Shown here in pieces: positions 9,146 to 17,322 of a stretch of 58,079 nucleotides of DNA. The stretch's first letter is position 1. Each line of letters starts with the position of its first letter. Position numbers and translations under genes: made by a program. The DNA is taken from assembly GCA_027451445.1 (NCBI GenBank), contig DAIDJG010000050.1:1-58079 (forward strand), given 5' to 3'. The notes under the pieces are model-generated. The model searched no databases and had not been told where the DNA came from. It saw only the letters and a list, made by a program, of their open reading frames with translations. Origin of the DNA: Singulisphaera sp. GTDB taxonomy: Bacteria > Planctomycetota > Planctomycetia > Isosphaerales > Isosphaeraceae.

Positions 9146-11764
9146 TTAACTGACGCTGATGTTATTACCGTTGATCGTCCACGATGGGTCGCCGTTCGTG
9201 AAGGTAACGGTCTGCTGGGTGGGGCTGATGACGGCCACGTTGTACGTCACACCGGCCGTACCCCCGACGACGACAACCATCGTGCTGTCGCCGGCGGCTT
9301 GGCCCGTGTTGTTGATCGTAATACCGCTGCCTGCCTGTGGCAGGAGCTGATAGATGTTGCTGCCGGCGAGGCCGTCGATCACCGTACCGCCGGTCGCGGT
9401 GAGGGTCGCGGTGGATGACGAAGCGCCCACATTGATGATATCTGCGCCTGCGGTTCCTGTGATCAGAATGGTGCCGGCGCCACCGGAGGATGTCAGTGCG
9501 CCTTCGACGTCGATGAGGGCGCTCGCGCCCGCGCCGCCGGAAATCGACACGCCGCCCGCTCCTGTTCCCGTGATGGAACCCGTTGTCGCACTCACGAGCA
9601 CATCGGTGGACCCCGCGCCGCCGGTGATGGTGGCCGCGCCGGCACCCGCGTTGATCGATCCATTGACGAACACGTCGAAGGTGTTCGTACTGCCCGGATC
9701 ATCGATCGTCACGCCATTGCCGGCACTCAGCGCCGTCCCTGATTGAACGGTGACCGTGGTGGTTCCGCCCGTACCGTTCCCGTGTACGGCGACACTGCCG
9801 CCGCTCGCTGTCGTCGGTCCCGAAAACGTGATCGTCGTGTCCCCGGTCCCTGAGTTCCCATTGACGGTGATGCTGTTTGCCGCGACCATCGTCCCCTGGA
9901 AGTTCAGATCGGAGCCCGCCGCGCTTGTCGGAGTGCTGACGGTGATGTTATTGCCCGAGTAGATCGACGTTCCCGTCCCGAGTGACAGATTCTGAGTCGG
10001 CTGGAGCAGCACGTCGCCGACGGCCGTACTGATAATTCCGGAATTGACGACGATGTTGTTCGCTGAGGTGAGGGTGACGCCGAGGGCCGGGTCGCCTGTC
10101 GACACGTTGCCGTTAATGGTCAGATCGACGCCCGCGCCCGACGTGGTGAGGGCCACCGCGCCAGAGTTCGCCGTCGCCTGGTTCACGGTCAGCGGCGCCA
10201 ACGTGGCGGTCGCGGCCACGCCCCCCGAGTCTGTCGACGCCGTGAGCGTGGTCGCTGCCGTGCCGCCGATGGTGATCGGCCCGATGCCGGTGGACGCGGT
10301 CAGGTTCTGGGTGGGGGCCGTCAACGTACCGGTCGGCGTGATGGCGCCATTGATGGCACTGATCGTCAGGGTGGTCGGCGACGTGATATTCCCCGCGCCC
10401 GAGACGCTGCCGGTGGACGAGGTCAATTTGACGGTCTGTCCCGTCCCCGCCGCGGTGAGGCTACCGGTTACGGTCAGGTTACCTGACTGCGTGATGCTGA
10501 TCGAGCCGTTCGTCGTCGCGGAAGCCGTCGGCGACGCCGGGATGGAGCCAATCGCCAAGTTCGCCGTGTTGTTGTTGATCGAGATATTCCCGGCGATCGG
10601 GGCCGTCGTCGCTGTGTTCACCGTGAGGTTGCTCACCGCCGTGTTCAGCGTGATCCCACCGGGCCCCGCCAATGCAACTAGGCCGCCGGCCGACACGTTC
10701 GTCCCGCTGCCCATCCCTGTGATGGACCCGCCGTTATGGGACGCGCCCTGCGTGTCGATGGTCACAACTCCGCCCGCGCCCGTCGAGATCGAGCCGATGG
10801 TCGCGCTGCCGGTCCCGCCGGACGCTTTGTTGACGATGATCTGCACGGCCGTCGCGTCCGTCGCGGTCGTCGAAATCGTGGCCGTCCCCTGGAAGAAACC
10901 GGCCGATCCGATCCCGGCCTGGTTGGCCTCCAGCAGGATGTCGCCGGTGGTGTTCAGGTTGCTCGCCAGGGTCAAACCACCTTGCGAGATCAGCGACGTC
11001 GATCCGCCGACCGTGGTTCCGTGCAGGTTGATCGTCCCGCCCGAGAGCGAGAGGCTCCCCGAGCCACCAATGGTAATCGACGAATACGCCGTGATCGTCC
11101 CCGTACCTGCGTTGACCGTCAGTCCTCCGCTGCCCGACACGGGGCTGTTAAACGTGACATTCCCCGACGTGACGGAAGACGTCTTGATCGTCGTCGGCGT
11201 GTTAACCACCACGGTCCCCGAGAATGACGCCGAGCCCGAGCTCGGCGATCCTCCTGTGGCATCGATCGTCCCGCCGAGCGAGATCACCGACCCGTTGTTC
11301 GTAATCCCCCTGGCCTTCACGCCGGCGGTCTCGCTGATCGAAAGACCCGTCACGATCAGCGCACGCGTCGACGTCCAACCCGGCGTCGAGACGACGTCCG
11401 ATTGGCCGTTGACCGCCAGCGTCTGCACGTAACTCGGAATGACCGCGGTTCCCGCCATCAGTTGGGCCGGGGTGATGCCCGCCACGCTCGAACTGATCGT
11501 GCCACCCGTCGTGGTAATCTTCAGGTGCCCGTCGTTACCCGAGAAAGTCACCACGTTGCCCGCCAAGGTGTTGGTGTACGCCAGCGTCGTGCCCACCAAC
11601 GACAACACGCCCGCCACCGCCGGCGCGATGCGGCCTTCCAGTCCTTCCAGGCCGGCCGGCAGCGCAAGGCGGCGAGACAGCGCTCGCTGTCGCCGCGAAT
11701 GGGCCCGTCGCTTCAACACGTTCAACCACGAAGCGCGAAAACTCTGCTCAATGAGCTTCTTCAC
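9146..11764 (-). CDS. Beta-strand-repeat surface protein (LEPR-XLL-like start)
   Basis: 872 aa from a GTG at 11764, chosen because GGAG lies 8 nt upstream; the ATG at 11806 has no such site. The basic N-terminus (KRRAHSRRQRALSRR) leads to GLEGLEGRIAPA, which resembles the LEPR-XLL type of planctomycete N-terminal export/anchor motif (LE-x-R-x). The rest is low-complexity G/T/S/A/V sequence with repeats such as GGSxSxxG, TINGN and SGNNITVSTP, consistent with a right-handed beta-helix or autotransporter-like passenger. No enzymatic motif is visible. Likely a secreted or cell-surface adhesin-type protein. The long open frames on the opposite strand are shadows produced by its biased codon use. 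Confidence 0.85.
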   Translation of the reverse strand: MKKLIEQSFRASWLNVLKRRAHSRRQRALSRRLALPAGLEGLEGRIAPAVAGVLSLVGTTLAYTNTLAGNVVTFSGNDGHLKITTTGGTISSSVAGITPAQLMAGTAVIPSYVQTLAVNGQSDVVSTPGWTSTRALIVTGLSISETAGVKARGITNNGSVISLGGTIDATGGSPSSGSASFSGTVVVNTPTTIKTSSVTSGNVTFNSPVSGSGGLTVNAGTGTITAYSSITIGGSGSLSLSGGTINLHGTTVGGSTSLISQGGLTLASNLNTTGDILLEANQAGIGSAGFFQGTATISTTATDATAVQIIVNKASGGTGSATIGSISTGAGGVVTIDTQGASHNGGSITGMGSGTNVSAGGLVALAGPGGITLNTAVSNLTVNTATTAPIAGNISINNNTANLAIGSIPASPTASATTNGSISITQSGNLTVTGSLTAAGTGQTVKLTSSTGSVSGAGNITSPTTLTISAINGAITPTGTLTAPTQNLTASTGIGPITIGGTAATTLTASTDSGGVAATATLAPLTVNQATANSGAVALTTSGAGVDLTINGNVSTGDPALGVTLTSANNIVVNSGIISTAVGDVLLQPTQNLSLGTGTSIYSGNNITVSTPTSAAGSDLNFQGTMVAANSITVNGNSGTGDTTITFSGPTTASGGSVAVHGNGTGGTTTVTVQSGTALSAGNGVTIDDPGSTNTFDVFVNGSINAGAGAATITGGAGSTDVLVSATTGSITGTGAGGVSISGGAGASALIDVEGALTSSGGAGTILITGTAGADIINVGASSSTATLTATGGTVIDGLAGSNIYQLLPQAGSGITINNTGQAAGDSTMVVVVGGTAGVTYNVAVISPTQQTVTFTNGDPSWTINGNNISVS

Positions 11765-12292
11765 GTTGCAAACTCCATGAAGTATGAGAGTGAGGAATGC
11801 CGCCACGCGCCCGTTACGAACACGCGTAGGAATTCCATTCGTGACGCGGTCACCATGAGAATCATGGAGATCGACCCGTTTTTTTCAACTTCGGCGTGTT
11901 CATCGCCTCGCAGCTATCGATGCTGCCGTATCTCAATCATACGCGGAACGTCGCACAGGCAAGAGGGGGCTCAGAAATAAAAGGTGAATGAAGGGCACGA
12001 GGAGAACGCTTTCGCATCTTCCGCGTCTCCAAGTGTGTGCCAACGTCTACCCTGTTCGCCCGAATCTCCCCGCCGCCGCAATCCCATTCAAAGGCGAAAA
12101 GCCCCAAAACCCACATGCTTGACGCAGCTTCGCGTCAAGGCGCGGCGAAACACTTCGAGCGCCGTTTCCGGGCTCTTCATGAACTCTAGGTCATCTTGTA
12201 ACTGCGTGAAGATTTCGCCAGTTCGTAATATAACAGTGTGATTCGAACTGGGTCTATATCTGAGTTTGCTTTTTTGTGGCCTTTTCACAACA
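11765..12292. other. Intergenic region, one small hairpin
   Basis: Lies upstream of the surface protein gene and downstream of the aldo/keto reductase gene, both minus strand. It contains a perfect 7-bp hairpin, TTGACGC (12119-12125) with GCGTCAA (12132-12138), a possible terminator for the reductase. The region is visibly richer in A/T than its neighbours. No credible coding frame was seen. Confidence 0.5.
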
Positions 12293-13240
12293 TCAGTCAC
12301 TGGCTGTATCGAGTCGCTCGAGCGCGTCCTGATCGAGTTCGAGCCGGGCTCCTTCGAGCAGGTCTTCGAGTTGCGCGACGCTGGTTGCGCTGGCGATGGG
12401 TGCGGTGACACTCGGGCGGGTGAGCAGCCAGGCGAGTGCCACGCGAGTCGGGGTGGAATGGGTTTGACCGGCAACCGAGTCGAGCGCCGCGAGAATTCGG
12501 AGTCCGCGGTCGTTCAGGTAGTTTCTCACCCGCGGTCCCCGAGGGCTCTGCGCCAGGTCCGCCTCGGAACGGTATTTCCCCGTCAGGAACCCACTGGCCA
12601 GAGAATAATAGGGGATCACACCCAGTTGTGCATCAAGGCAAACTTTTTCCAGTCCGTCTTCAAATATGGCACGTTCGCACAGGTTGTAGTGGGGTTGGAG
12701 ACACTGGTAGGCGGGAAGGTTGTGCTCGTGACTGATCCGAAGCGATTCGGTGAGTCGCTCCGCGGAATAGTTCGAGGCACCGATGGCGCGAACCTTCCCC
12801 TTCGCGATGAGACCGGCAAAGGCTTCCAGCGTTTCCACGAGCGGCGTCGACTCGTCGTCTTTGTGCGCCTGGTAGAGGTCGATGTAGTCCGTCTGAAGGC
12901 GCTCGAGCGACCGCTCGACCGCACGAACCACGTAGGACTTCGATAACCCTTTGTCGTCCGGTCCCATCTCCATCCCGACCTTGGTGGCGATGATCACCTT
13001 GTCGCGTTTGCCGCTTTGCTTCAGCCACTTCCCCAGGATCGTCTCCGACTCCCCGCCCTGGTTCCCCGGCGCCCACCGCGAGTAGACGTCAGCCGTGTCG
13101 ATCAGGTTGAACCCCGCGTCCACGAACGCATCCAGGATCCGGAACGAGGTGCCCTCGTCCGCCGTCCAACCAAACACGTTCCCACCGAGCGCCAGCGGGG
13201 CAACTTCCAGGCTGGTGTTTCCCAGTTTACGCATCTTCAT
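12293..13240 (-). CDS. Aldo/keto reductase
   Basis: 315-aa NAD(P)H-dependent aldo/keto reductase. The start ATG at 13240 (MKMRKLGNTSLEV) has GGAG upstream; an open frame reaching 13405 is not supported. Family features in order: GNTSLEVAPLALGGNVFGW; the catalytic Asp/Tyr in LIDTADVYS; the lysine strand VIIATKVGM; the active-site His in DLYQAHKDDE; GASNYSAERL; and a C-terminal cofactor-binding stretch with APIASATSVAQLEDLL. The sequence resembles the general-stress/oxidoreductase subgroup acting on small carbonyl compounds. It stands alone and its substrate cannot be predicted. Confidence 0.92.
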   Translation of the reverse strand: MKMRKLGNTSLEVAPLALGGNVFGWTADEGTSFRILDAFVDAGFNLIDTADVYSRWAPGNQGGESETILGKWLKQSGKRDKVIIATKVGMEMGPDDKGLSKSYVVRAVERSLERLQTDYIDLYQAHKDDESTPLVETLEAFAGLIAKGKVRAIGASNYSAERLTESLRISHEHNLPAYQCLQPHYNLCERAIFEDGLEKVCLDAQLGVIPYYSLASGFLTGKYRSEADLAQSPRGPRVRNYLNDRGLRILAALDSVAGQTHSTPTRVALAWLLTRPSVTAPIASATSVAQLEDLLEGARLELDQDALERLDTASD

Positions 13241-13432
13241 GATCGACTCCTTCGGTGGCGTCGGGCTGTTGGTGCAAGATGCAAGATCGTATGCAGAGAG
13301 GATAAGGCCGGTGGGGGGCGTAGGCAACCGCCGGTAAAACGAACCAACATCGCTTTCACAAGCGAAACGCGCGACCCGGAAATCGATCAGCGTCAGTAAT
13401 GCCACCTCAGCATCACATTCTCTTATCGTCGC

Positions 13433-14611
13433 TCACCCTTGGGTGAGGAGTTTCGTAAGGTCGAGCGTCTTCCAGGGCTTGGAGTCAAGCCCGGCATGAA
13501 TCGCGGCCGTCACGCTCTCCTCGCCGACTGTTAGCAGCGCGTAGCCGGGAGCATCGGCGTATTCGAAGTGGGTGATGAAAGGAGCCTCTGCACGCAGTGC
13601 CTCGCGCCGAGTGGCTTCGGTCTGTGGGCTGAACCGGGGCTCCAACGTGACGAGGTCCGGGCCGTATCGTTCGATCCCCGAAACCTCGTCGCGGGGGCGG
13701 ACGTCGTGACGAGGCAAGACGCTAATCAGCGCCAGTTGCAGGAAGGGGCCGGCGTCAGTCTTGCGGACGACCACGCCGTACTTGTGAAGGTGGCCTGATA
13801 GGACGATCGCCCGGTGTTTGCCGAGTAGATTCAGCAGCCCCGTGCGTTTCGGCGCATCGGCGGTTCGGGCGTAGAGATGCCAGGTCGAGCGCGCACAAAA
13901 CGGAACCACCGGAGGGTGGAGCAACACAAAGACGTGTCGGTGTCGCGGCTCCCGGGCCTCCAGGGTGTGTTCCAACCAGTCGAGCGCGTCCGGATCATAA
14001 GCGTCGAGGAAGGCGAATAGCGCGCACCCCTGCTCGACGGTGAACGAGGCCGATCCACGCTGGTTCCGGCCCGGCCCGCAGAGCGCAGGGAGCAGGACAC
14101 GGTTGAATGCCTCGACCGCACCAGGCCCCTGGATTTCGTGATTCCCTTTGACCGCACGGAAAGGGATACCAAGATCGGCGTCGCGGACGAACGCAACGGC
14201 CTCTTCGCATTGGCGCGCGGCCAGTTCGGCAGTGCCGCACATCCCTTCGATCAGATCGCCGAGTTGTGCGGTGAAACGGATCGGGATTCCCTGCGGTGGG
14301 TCCGACACGAGTCGCCGAACCGTGTTGAACAGCTTGGGGGTGACCTCGCGGGTGATTCGGGAATAATTCTCGACTTGCGCAACGTCGTTCGGGTGATCTC
14401 GGCGCAGCCACTCCATATTGTGGTGTTCCGGGCGGTCGAAATGCACGTCCCCGAGCGCCACAAAGCGAAATGGTACGGAGTCAGCCCCTGAAGCCAGCTT
14501 GATTTCATCAGCCAGCGTCCGACCGGCCAACGGTAGGGCCGCCGCCGTGGTGAGGAACTGCCGACGTGTCAGCCCGACCGACCCGCCCCGATCCTGTCCC
14601 ATCAACGTCAT
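13433..14611 (-). CDS. Tat-exported calcineurin-like metallophosphoesterase
   Basis: 392 aa. A twin-arginine signal (LTRRQFLTTAAALPLAG) is followed by a complete metallophosphoesterase motif set: GDVHF (Asp55, His57), GDLIEG (Asp119), GNHE (Asn157, His158), LLHPPVVP (His232) and GHLH (His274, His276). These residues form a bimetal centre, so phosphoesterase activity on a periplasmic substrate is likely. The ATG at 14611 is preceded by AGG; an alternative ATG lies three codons in. It stands alone on the minus strand, back to back with an IS66 remnant. Confidence 0.9.
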   Translation of the reverse strand: MTLMGQDRGGSVGLTRRQFLTTAAALPLAGRTLADEIKLASGADSVPFRFVALGDVHFDRPEHHNMEWLRRDHPNDVAQVENYSRITREVTPKLFNTVRRLVSDPPQGIPIRFTAQLGDLIEGMCGTAELAARQCEEAVAFVRDADLGIPFRAVKGNHEIQGPGAVEAFNRVLLPALCGPGRNQRGSASFTVEQGCALFAFLDAYDPDALDWLEHTLEAREPRHRHVFVLLHPPVVPFCARSTWHLYARTADAPKRTGLLNLLGKHRAIVLSGHLHKYGVVVRKTDAGPFLQLALISVLPRHDVRPRDEVSGIERYGPDLVTLEPRFSPQTEATRREALRAEAPFITHFEYADAPGYALLTVGEESVTAAIHAGLDSKPWKTLDLTKLLTQG

Positions 14612-14694
14612 GTCGTGACCTGTCGCTTTCGCGAGTCTCGTGTTTTGCAGCCGTTCACCAGTGTTGCGTAGTCTCGCTCAGTGCTGTAGCATAG

Positions 14695-15535
14695 CGAGCC
14701 AAGAAATCCAAGGCACGGAAGTCTTGCCCCAATTGTCGGCGTTTGCAGGCGCTGTTAGATGCCCAAGAGGCGCGGCTGCAGGCGTTTGAGGCCACTGTCT
14801 CACGTCTCCAGGCGCAACTCGCCGCGGCACGGAAGGATTCATCGACCTCCTCCAAGCCGCCGTCATCCGACATCGTCAAGCCGCCCAAGCCGGAGCCGCC
14901 GGAGGGTCAGGATCGACGTTGCATCGGCGGACAACCGGGGCATCCCAAGCACGAACGCGCCCTCTTCCCGCCGGAAGCCATCAACGGCGCGTCGGTTGAC
15001 CATCGCCTCCGTCTTTGTCCTCGTTGCGGGCATGACTTGCAGCCCATGTCAACAATCGTGCCTCGAGTCATCCAGCAGGTCGATATCAAGGACGTGCCGC
15101 TGGAGATCCAGGAGCATCGTGGTCATCTCGGCTGGTGTTCCCACTGTCGGAAGGAGATCGAGGCGCCGTTGCCGACTCGAGGCAGCGCGGTCGACAGTGC
15201 TGCGCTGTGCCACGAGCGATGTTCCGGAGCGTCCTCACTGCCGCAACCTTGCGAAGCGGTTCGAGACGCATGGGGAGAGTTATCTCCGGTTCATCACGAC
15301 GCCGGGAGTGGAGCCGACCAACAACCTCGCGGAGCAAGCGATCCGGTTCGTGGTGATCGACCGTCAAATCACGCAAGGGACAAGGAGTGAGACAGGGAAC
15401 CGCTGGTGCGAGCGGATATGGACGGTGATCGCGACTTGCACCCAACAAGGGCGGTCGGTGTTTGCGTACTTGGAAGCGGCGGTCGGGGCGTGGTTCGCCG
15501 GCACGGAACCGGCAATGCTGTTACCTGGAGGCTGA
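14695..15535 (+). pseudogene. IS66-family transposase remnant
   Basis: The first part, in frame from 14695, matches the IS66 transposase N-terminus: a CPNCRRL start, a coiled coil (LLDAQEARLQ), the SKPPSSD linker, and the zinc-binding region LCPRCGH...WCSHCRK. After about 15,180 the alignment breaks. The C-terminus resumes about 15,235 in another frame with THGESYLRF, GVEPTNNLAEQAIR and RSETGNRW, which include the final catalytic glutamate region. The central transposase core is missing, so a frameshift and an internal deletion have inactivated it. No normal start codon or clear terminal inverted repeats were seen. Confidence 0.85.
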
Positions 15536-16056
15536 ATCAACGAGAGCGCCATCGATCTGCCCGGATGCAAGGTTCGCAAGGACCGGGAAGTCCTGAATGC
15601 AGTACGATGGTAACGACATCCACGACGAGAGCAGTCGGTCAAGCTGCGCGAAGTGGAACGAAGTGAGGATCGGAAACTTGCAACGCCAATGAGCGTCAAT
15701 TGGCGAGCGTTCTCGCACGCGCACAGAGAATCGCTACAGAAGCTGCAACTACATCAGTGAACGCTCACGCTAGGACTTCGACGGTAAGACGAGGCCTTCC
15801 TCGAGGATCATCCCGATCTCGTGTGCGGCGGGCGTTTCGCGCATTTCGCGCCCGCCGCTCGCTGCGCGGGCTATCCGAACGACCGTGCAACCTGGTATGG
15901 TGAAGGGTGGCAGGCTTTACGACCGAGCGGGATCGCTGGTATTCACCCTTCCAGCACTTGCTCTTCTCTCGCATTCCCCGCCATGGGTGCTTACCCACTT
16001 TCTTCACGACCCTGAAAGTCACCTGCGGGTCGCCAATCCTCTTGGGGAGTTCGAGA
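15536..16056. other. Intergenic region with two stem-loops upstream of the RRM gene
   Basis: No credible gene. A perfect 10-bp stem pairs GCGGCGGGCG (15825-15834) with CGCCCGCCGC (15849-15858). A second, 8-bp stem pairs GAAGGGTG (15902-15909) with CACCCTTC (15944-15951) and would fall in the 5' leader of the RNA-binding protein gene, about 105 nt before its start. The latter could influence expression or serve autoregulation, but that is speculative. The part next to the IS66 remnant may hold decayed insertion-sequence DNA. Confidence 0.45.
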
Positions 16057-16437
16057 ATGGGCAAGAAGTTGTATGTCGGGAACTTGACCTACGCCGTGAA
16101 CGAGACGGACCTGGAGGGTCTGTTCTCGGAATTCGGCACCGTGGAGAGCGCACAGATCATCGTCGACCGCGACACCGGCCGCTCGAAGGGATTCGGGTTT
16201 GTCGAAATGGGTTCGGACGCAGAGGCTAAGGCTGCGATTCAGGGCCTGCACGATCAAGAGCACAACGGCCGGCGGCTCACCGTGAACGAGGCCAAACCGC
16301 GCGAGGAACGCGGTGGTGGCGGTGGTGGTTACGGTGGCGGTAGCCGTGGTGGCGGCGGTGGTGGCTATGGTGGCGGCGGCGGTGGCGGCTACGGTGGTGG
16401 TGGCCGTGGTGGACGATCTGGAGGCGGCCGGTATTAA
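16057..16437 (+). CDS. Glycine-rich RRM RNA-binding protein
   Basis: 126 aa. A single RNA-recognition motif spans residues 4-82, with RNP2 LYVGNL (5-10) and RNP1 KGFGFVEM (44-51); the aromatic residues for RNA stacking are present. A glycine-rich tail of about 40 residues has repeats of GGGGGYGGG and ends RSGGGRY. This architecture matches bacterial cold-shock-type RRM proteins known from cyanobacteria and planctomycetes. The ATG at 16057 has GGGAG 7 nt upstream; the longer frame from 15907 has no RRM relevance. A strong hairpin follows. Likely a cytosolic RNA chaperone. Confidence 0.95.
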   Translation: MGKKLYVGNLTYAVNETDLEGLFSEFGTVESAQIIVDRDTGRSKGFGFVEMGSDAEAKAAIQGLHDQEHNGRRLTVNEAKPREERGGGGGGYGGGSRGGGGGGYGGGGGGGYGGGGRGGRSGGGRY

Positions 16438-16452
16438 TCGGTGATGAACGAA

Positions 16453-16470
16453 GGCCCGCGTTCGCGGGCC
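16453..16470 (+). terminator. Perfect hairpin after the RRM gene
   Basis: GGCCCGCG (16453-16460) pairs with CGCGGGCC (16463-16470) around a 2-nt centre, 16 nt after the RRM stop. No T-tract follows, and a small ORF begins 29 nt later, so it may be a terminator, an attenuator or an RNA-processing or stabilising structure. Confidence 0.65.
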
Positions 16471-16498
16471 TCAACACCTCCTCGGAGCACCTCCTACT

Positions 16499-16678
16499 AT
16501 GAGTTCGCAGAGTTACCGCGCCCCCGTCCAATCCGAACGCGCACGCTGCCCGGTCTGTCAGCAAACGGTCTACTCCCCGGCGGGCATTCATCCCCAGTGC
16601 GCCGTAAAACAGAGCGAGCCGCCGAAAGCGAAGAGGGTCGAATCGGAAGTCGCGCCCTCCGTTGACGAAACCCCATGA
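16499..16678 (+). CDS. Small zinc-ribbon-like protein (59 aa)
   Basis: 59-aa open frame from ATG 16499 to TGA 16678 with GGAG about 11 nt upstream. The protein has CPVCQQ followed 12 residues later by HPQC, i.e. a Cys-x2-Cys ... His-x2-Cys set able to bind one zinc. A lysine/glutamate-rich tail (KQSEPPKAKRVESE) follows. From memory, similar short proteins of the form CPVCQQ-V-YS-AGIHPQC occur in planctomycetes. It follows the RRM gene in the same direction and may be co-transcribed through the hairpin. Function unknown; nucleic-acid or protein binding is a guess. Confidence 0.72.
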   Translation: MSSQSYRAPVQSERARCPVCQQTVYSPAGIHPQCAVKQSEPPKAKRVESEVAPSVDETP

Positions 16679-16832
16679 AGGAAGTTTCCGCGAACGTTCG
16701 CTCCTTTTGACCAGAGCTCCCGAAAGCGGAGGGTCAGAGTGTGTGCGAAGGAATGCACGACGAACACAGTTTGACCCTCGGACTTCCGACCCCGACTCAC
16801 TCTGCTGAGCGCGCAGCGCTTGCACCTCCACT

Positions 16833-16850
16833 CTGATCGTTCCCGATCAG
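16833..16850 (-). terminator. Hairpin after the response regulator gene
   Basis: CTGATCG (16833-16839) pairs perfectly with CGATCAG (16844-16850) around TTCC. It is 28 bp past the stop of the minus-strand response regulator gene, so it plausibly ends the four-gene transcript. Confidence 0.5.
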
Positions 16851-16877
16851 ACGAGCGAGTGCACATAATCCGGAGGA

Positions 16878-17291
16878 TTAGGACTGCGGGTGCGAGTGAA
16901 CCAGCAGGGCGGAGGTGGGGTCAGACGAGTCATCGTCGAGAATCGGCGGTGGCACCAAACCGCACAGGAATTCATTCAAGGCGTCGTGGTCCACGGGTTT
17001 CACGAAGTGGTGGTCGAAGACGCGCGACGTCATCTCGGCATCGTAGCCTGAGAGCGAAACGATCGCGACCCCGTCGAATCCCTCCGTCCGGCGCAGCTCT
17101 TCGGCGACCGCCTCGCCGCTCATGCCGGGAAGCGTCAGGTCAAGAAGAACGACCTCGGGGCGGAATTCGAGAGCCATCTGAAGTGCGTCGGGTCCGTCGA
17201 AAGCGGTCTTCACCTGATGTCCCTCAGCCTTGAGGAGCACCGCCATCATCCGGGCGGTGTCCACGCTGTCGTCCACCACGAGGATTCGCAT
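16878..17291 (-). CDS. Single-domain response regulator
   Basis: 137 aa consisting of one receiver domain. Acidic pocket residues are VVDDS near the N-terminus, the phosphoacceptor is Asp51 in LLDLTLPG, the conserved Ser is in VSLSGYD, and Lys98 is in HFVKPVD. There is no output domain, so it acts through protein contacts, perhaps as a CheY-like or phosphorelay element. ATG 17291 was chosen because AAAGGA lies upstream; an in-frame ATG at 17318 would add nine residues. It follows the hybrid kinase gene by 31 bp and is probably its partner. Confidence 0.9.
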   Translation of the reverse strand: MRILVVDDSVDTARMMAVLLKAEGHQVKTAFDGPDALQMALEFRPEVVLLDLTLPGMSGEAVAEELRRTEGFDGVAIVSLSGYDAEMTSRVFDHHFVKPVDHDALNEFLCGLVPPPILDDDSSDPTSALLVHSHPQS

Positions 17292-17322
17292 GGGTGTCGT
17301 GTCCTTTGATCCTTCCATGAGA

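Noticed and set aside
10044..11432. 462-codon plus-strand frame opposite the surface protein
   Set aside because: Val/Pro/Ala-rich shadow of the G/T/S-rich minus-strand gene; no recognisable domain or ribosome-binding site.
15521..15724. Small minus-strand frame downstream of the IS66 remnant
   Set aside because: No domain, no ribosome-binding site, and it overlaps the end of the transposase remnant.
16316..16437. G-rich GGT/GGC simple repeat as a non-coding microsatellite
   Set aside because: It is in frame with the RRM domain and encodes the glycine-rich tail typical of that protein family.
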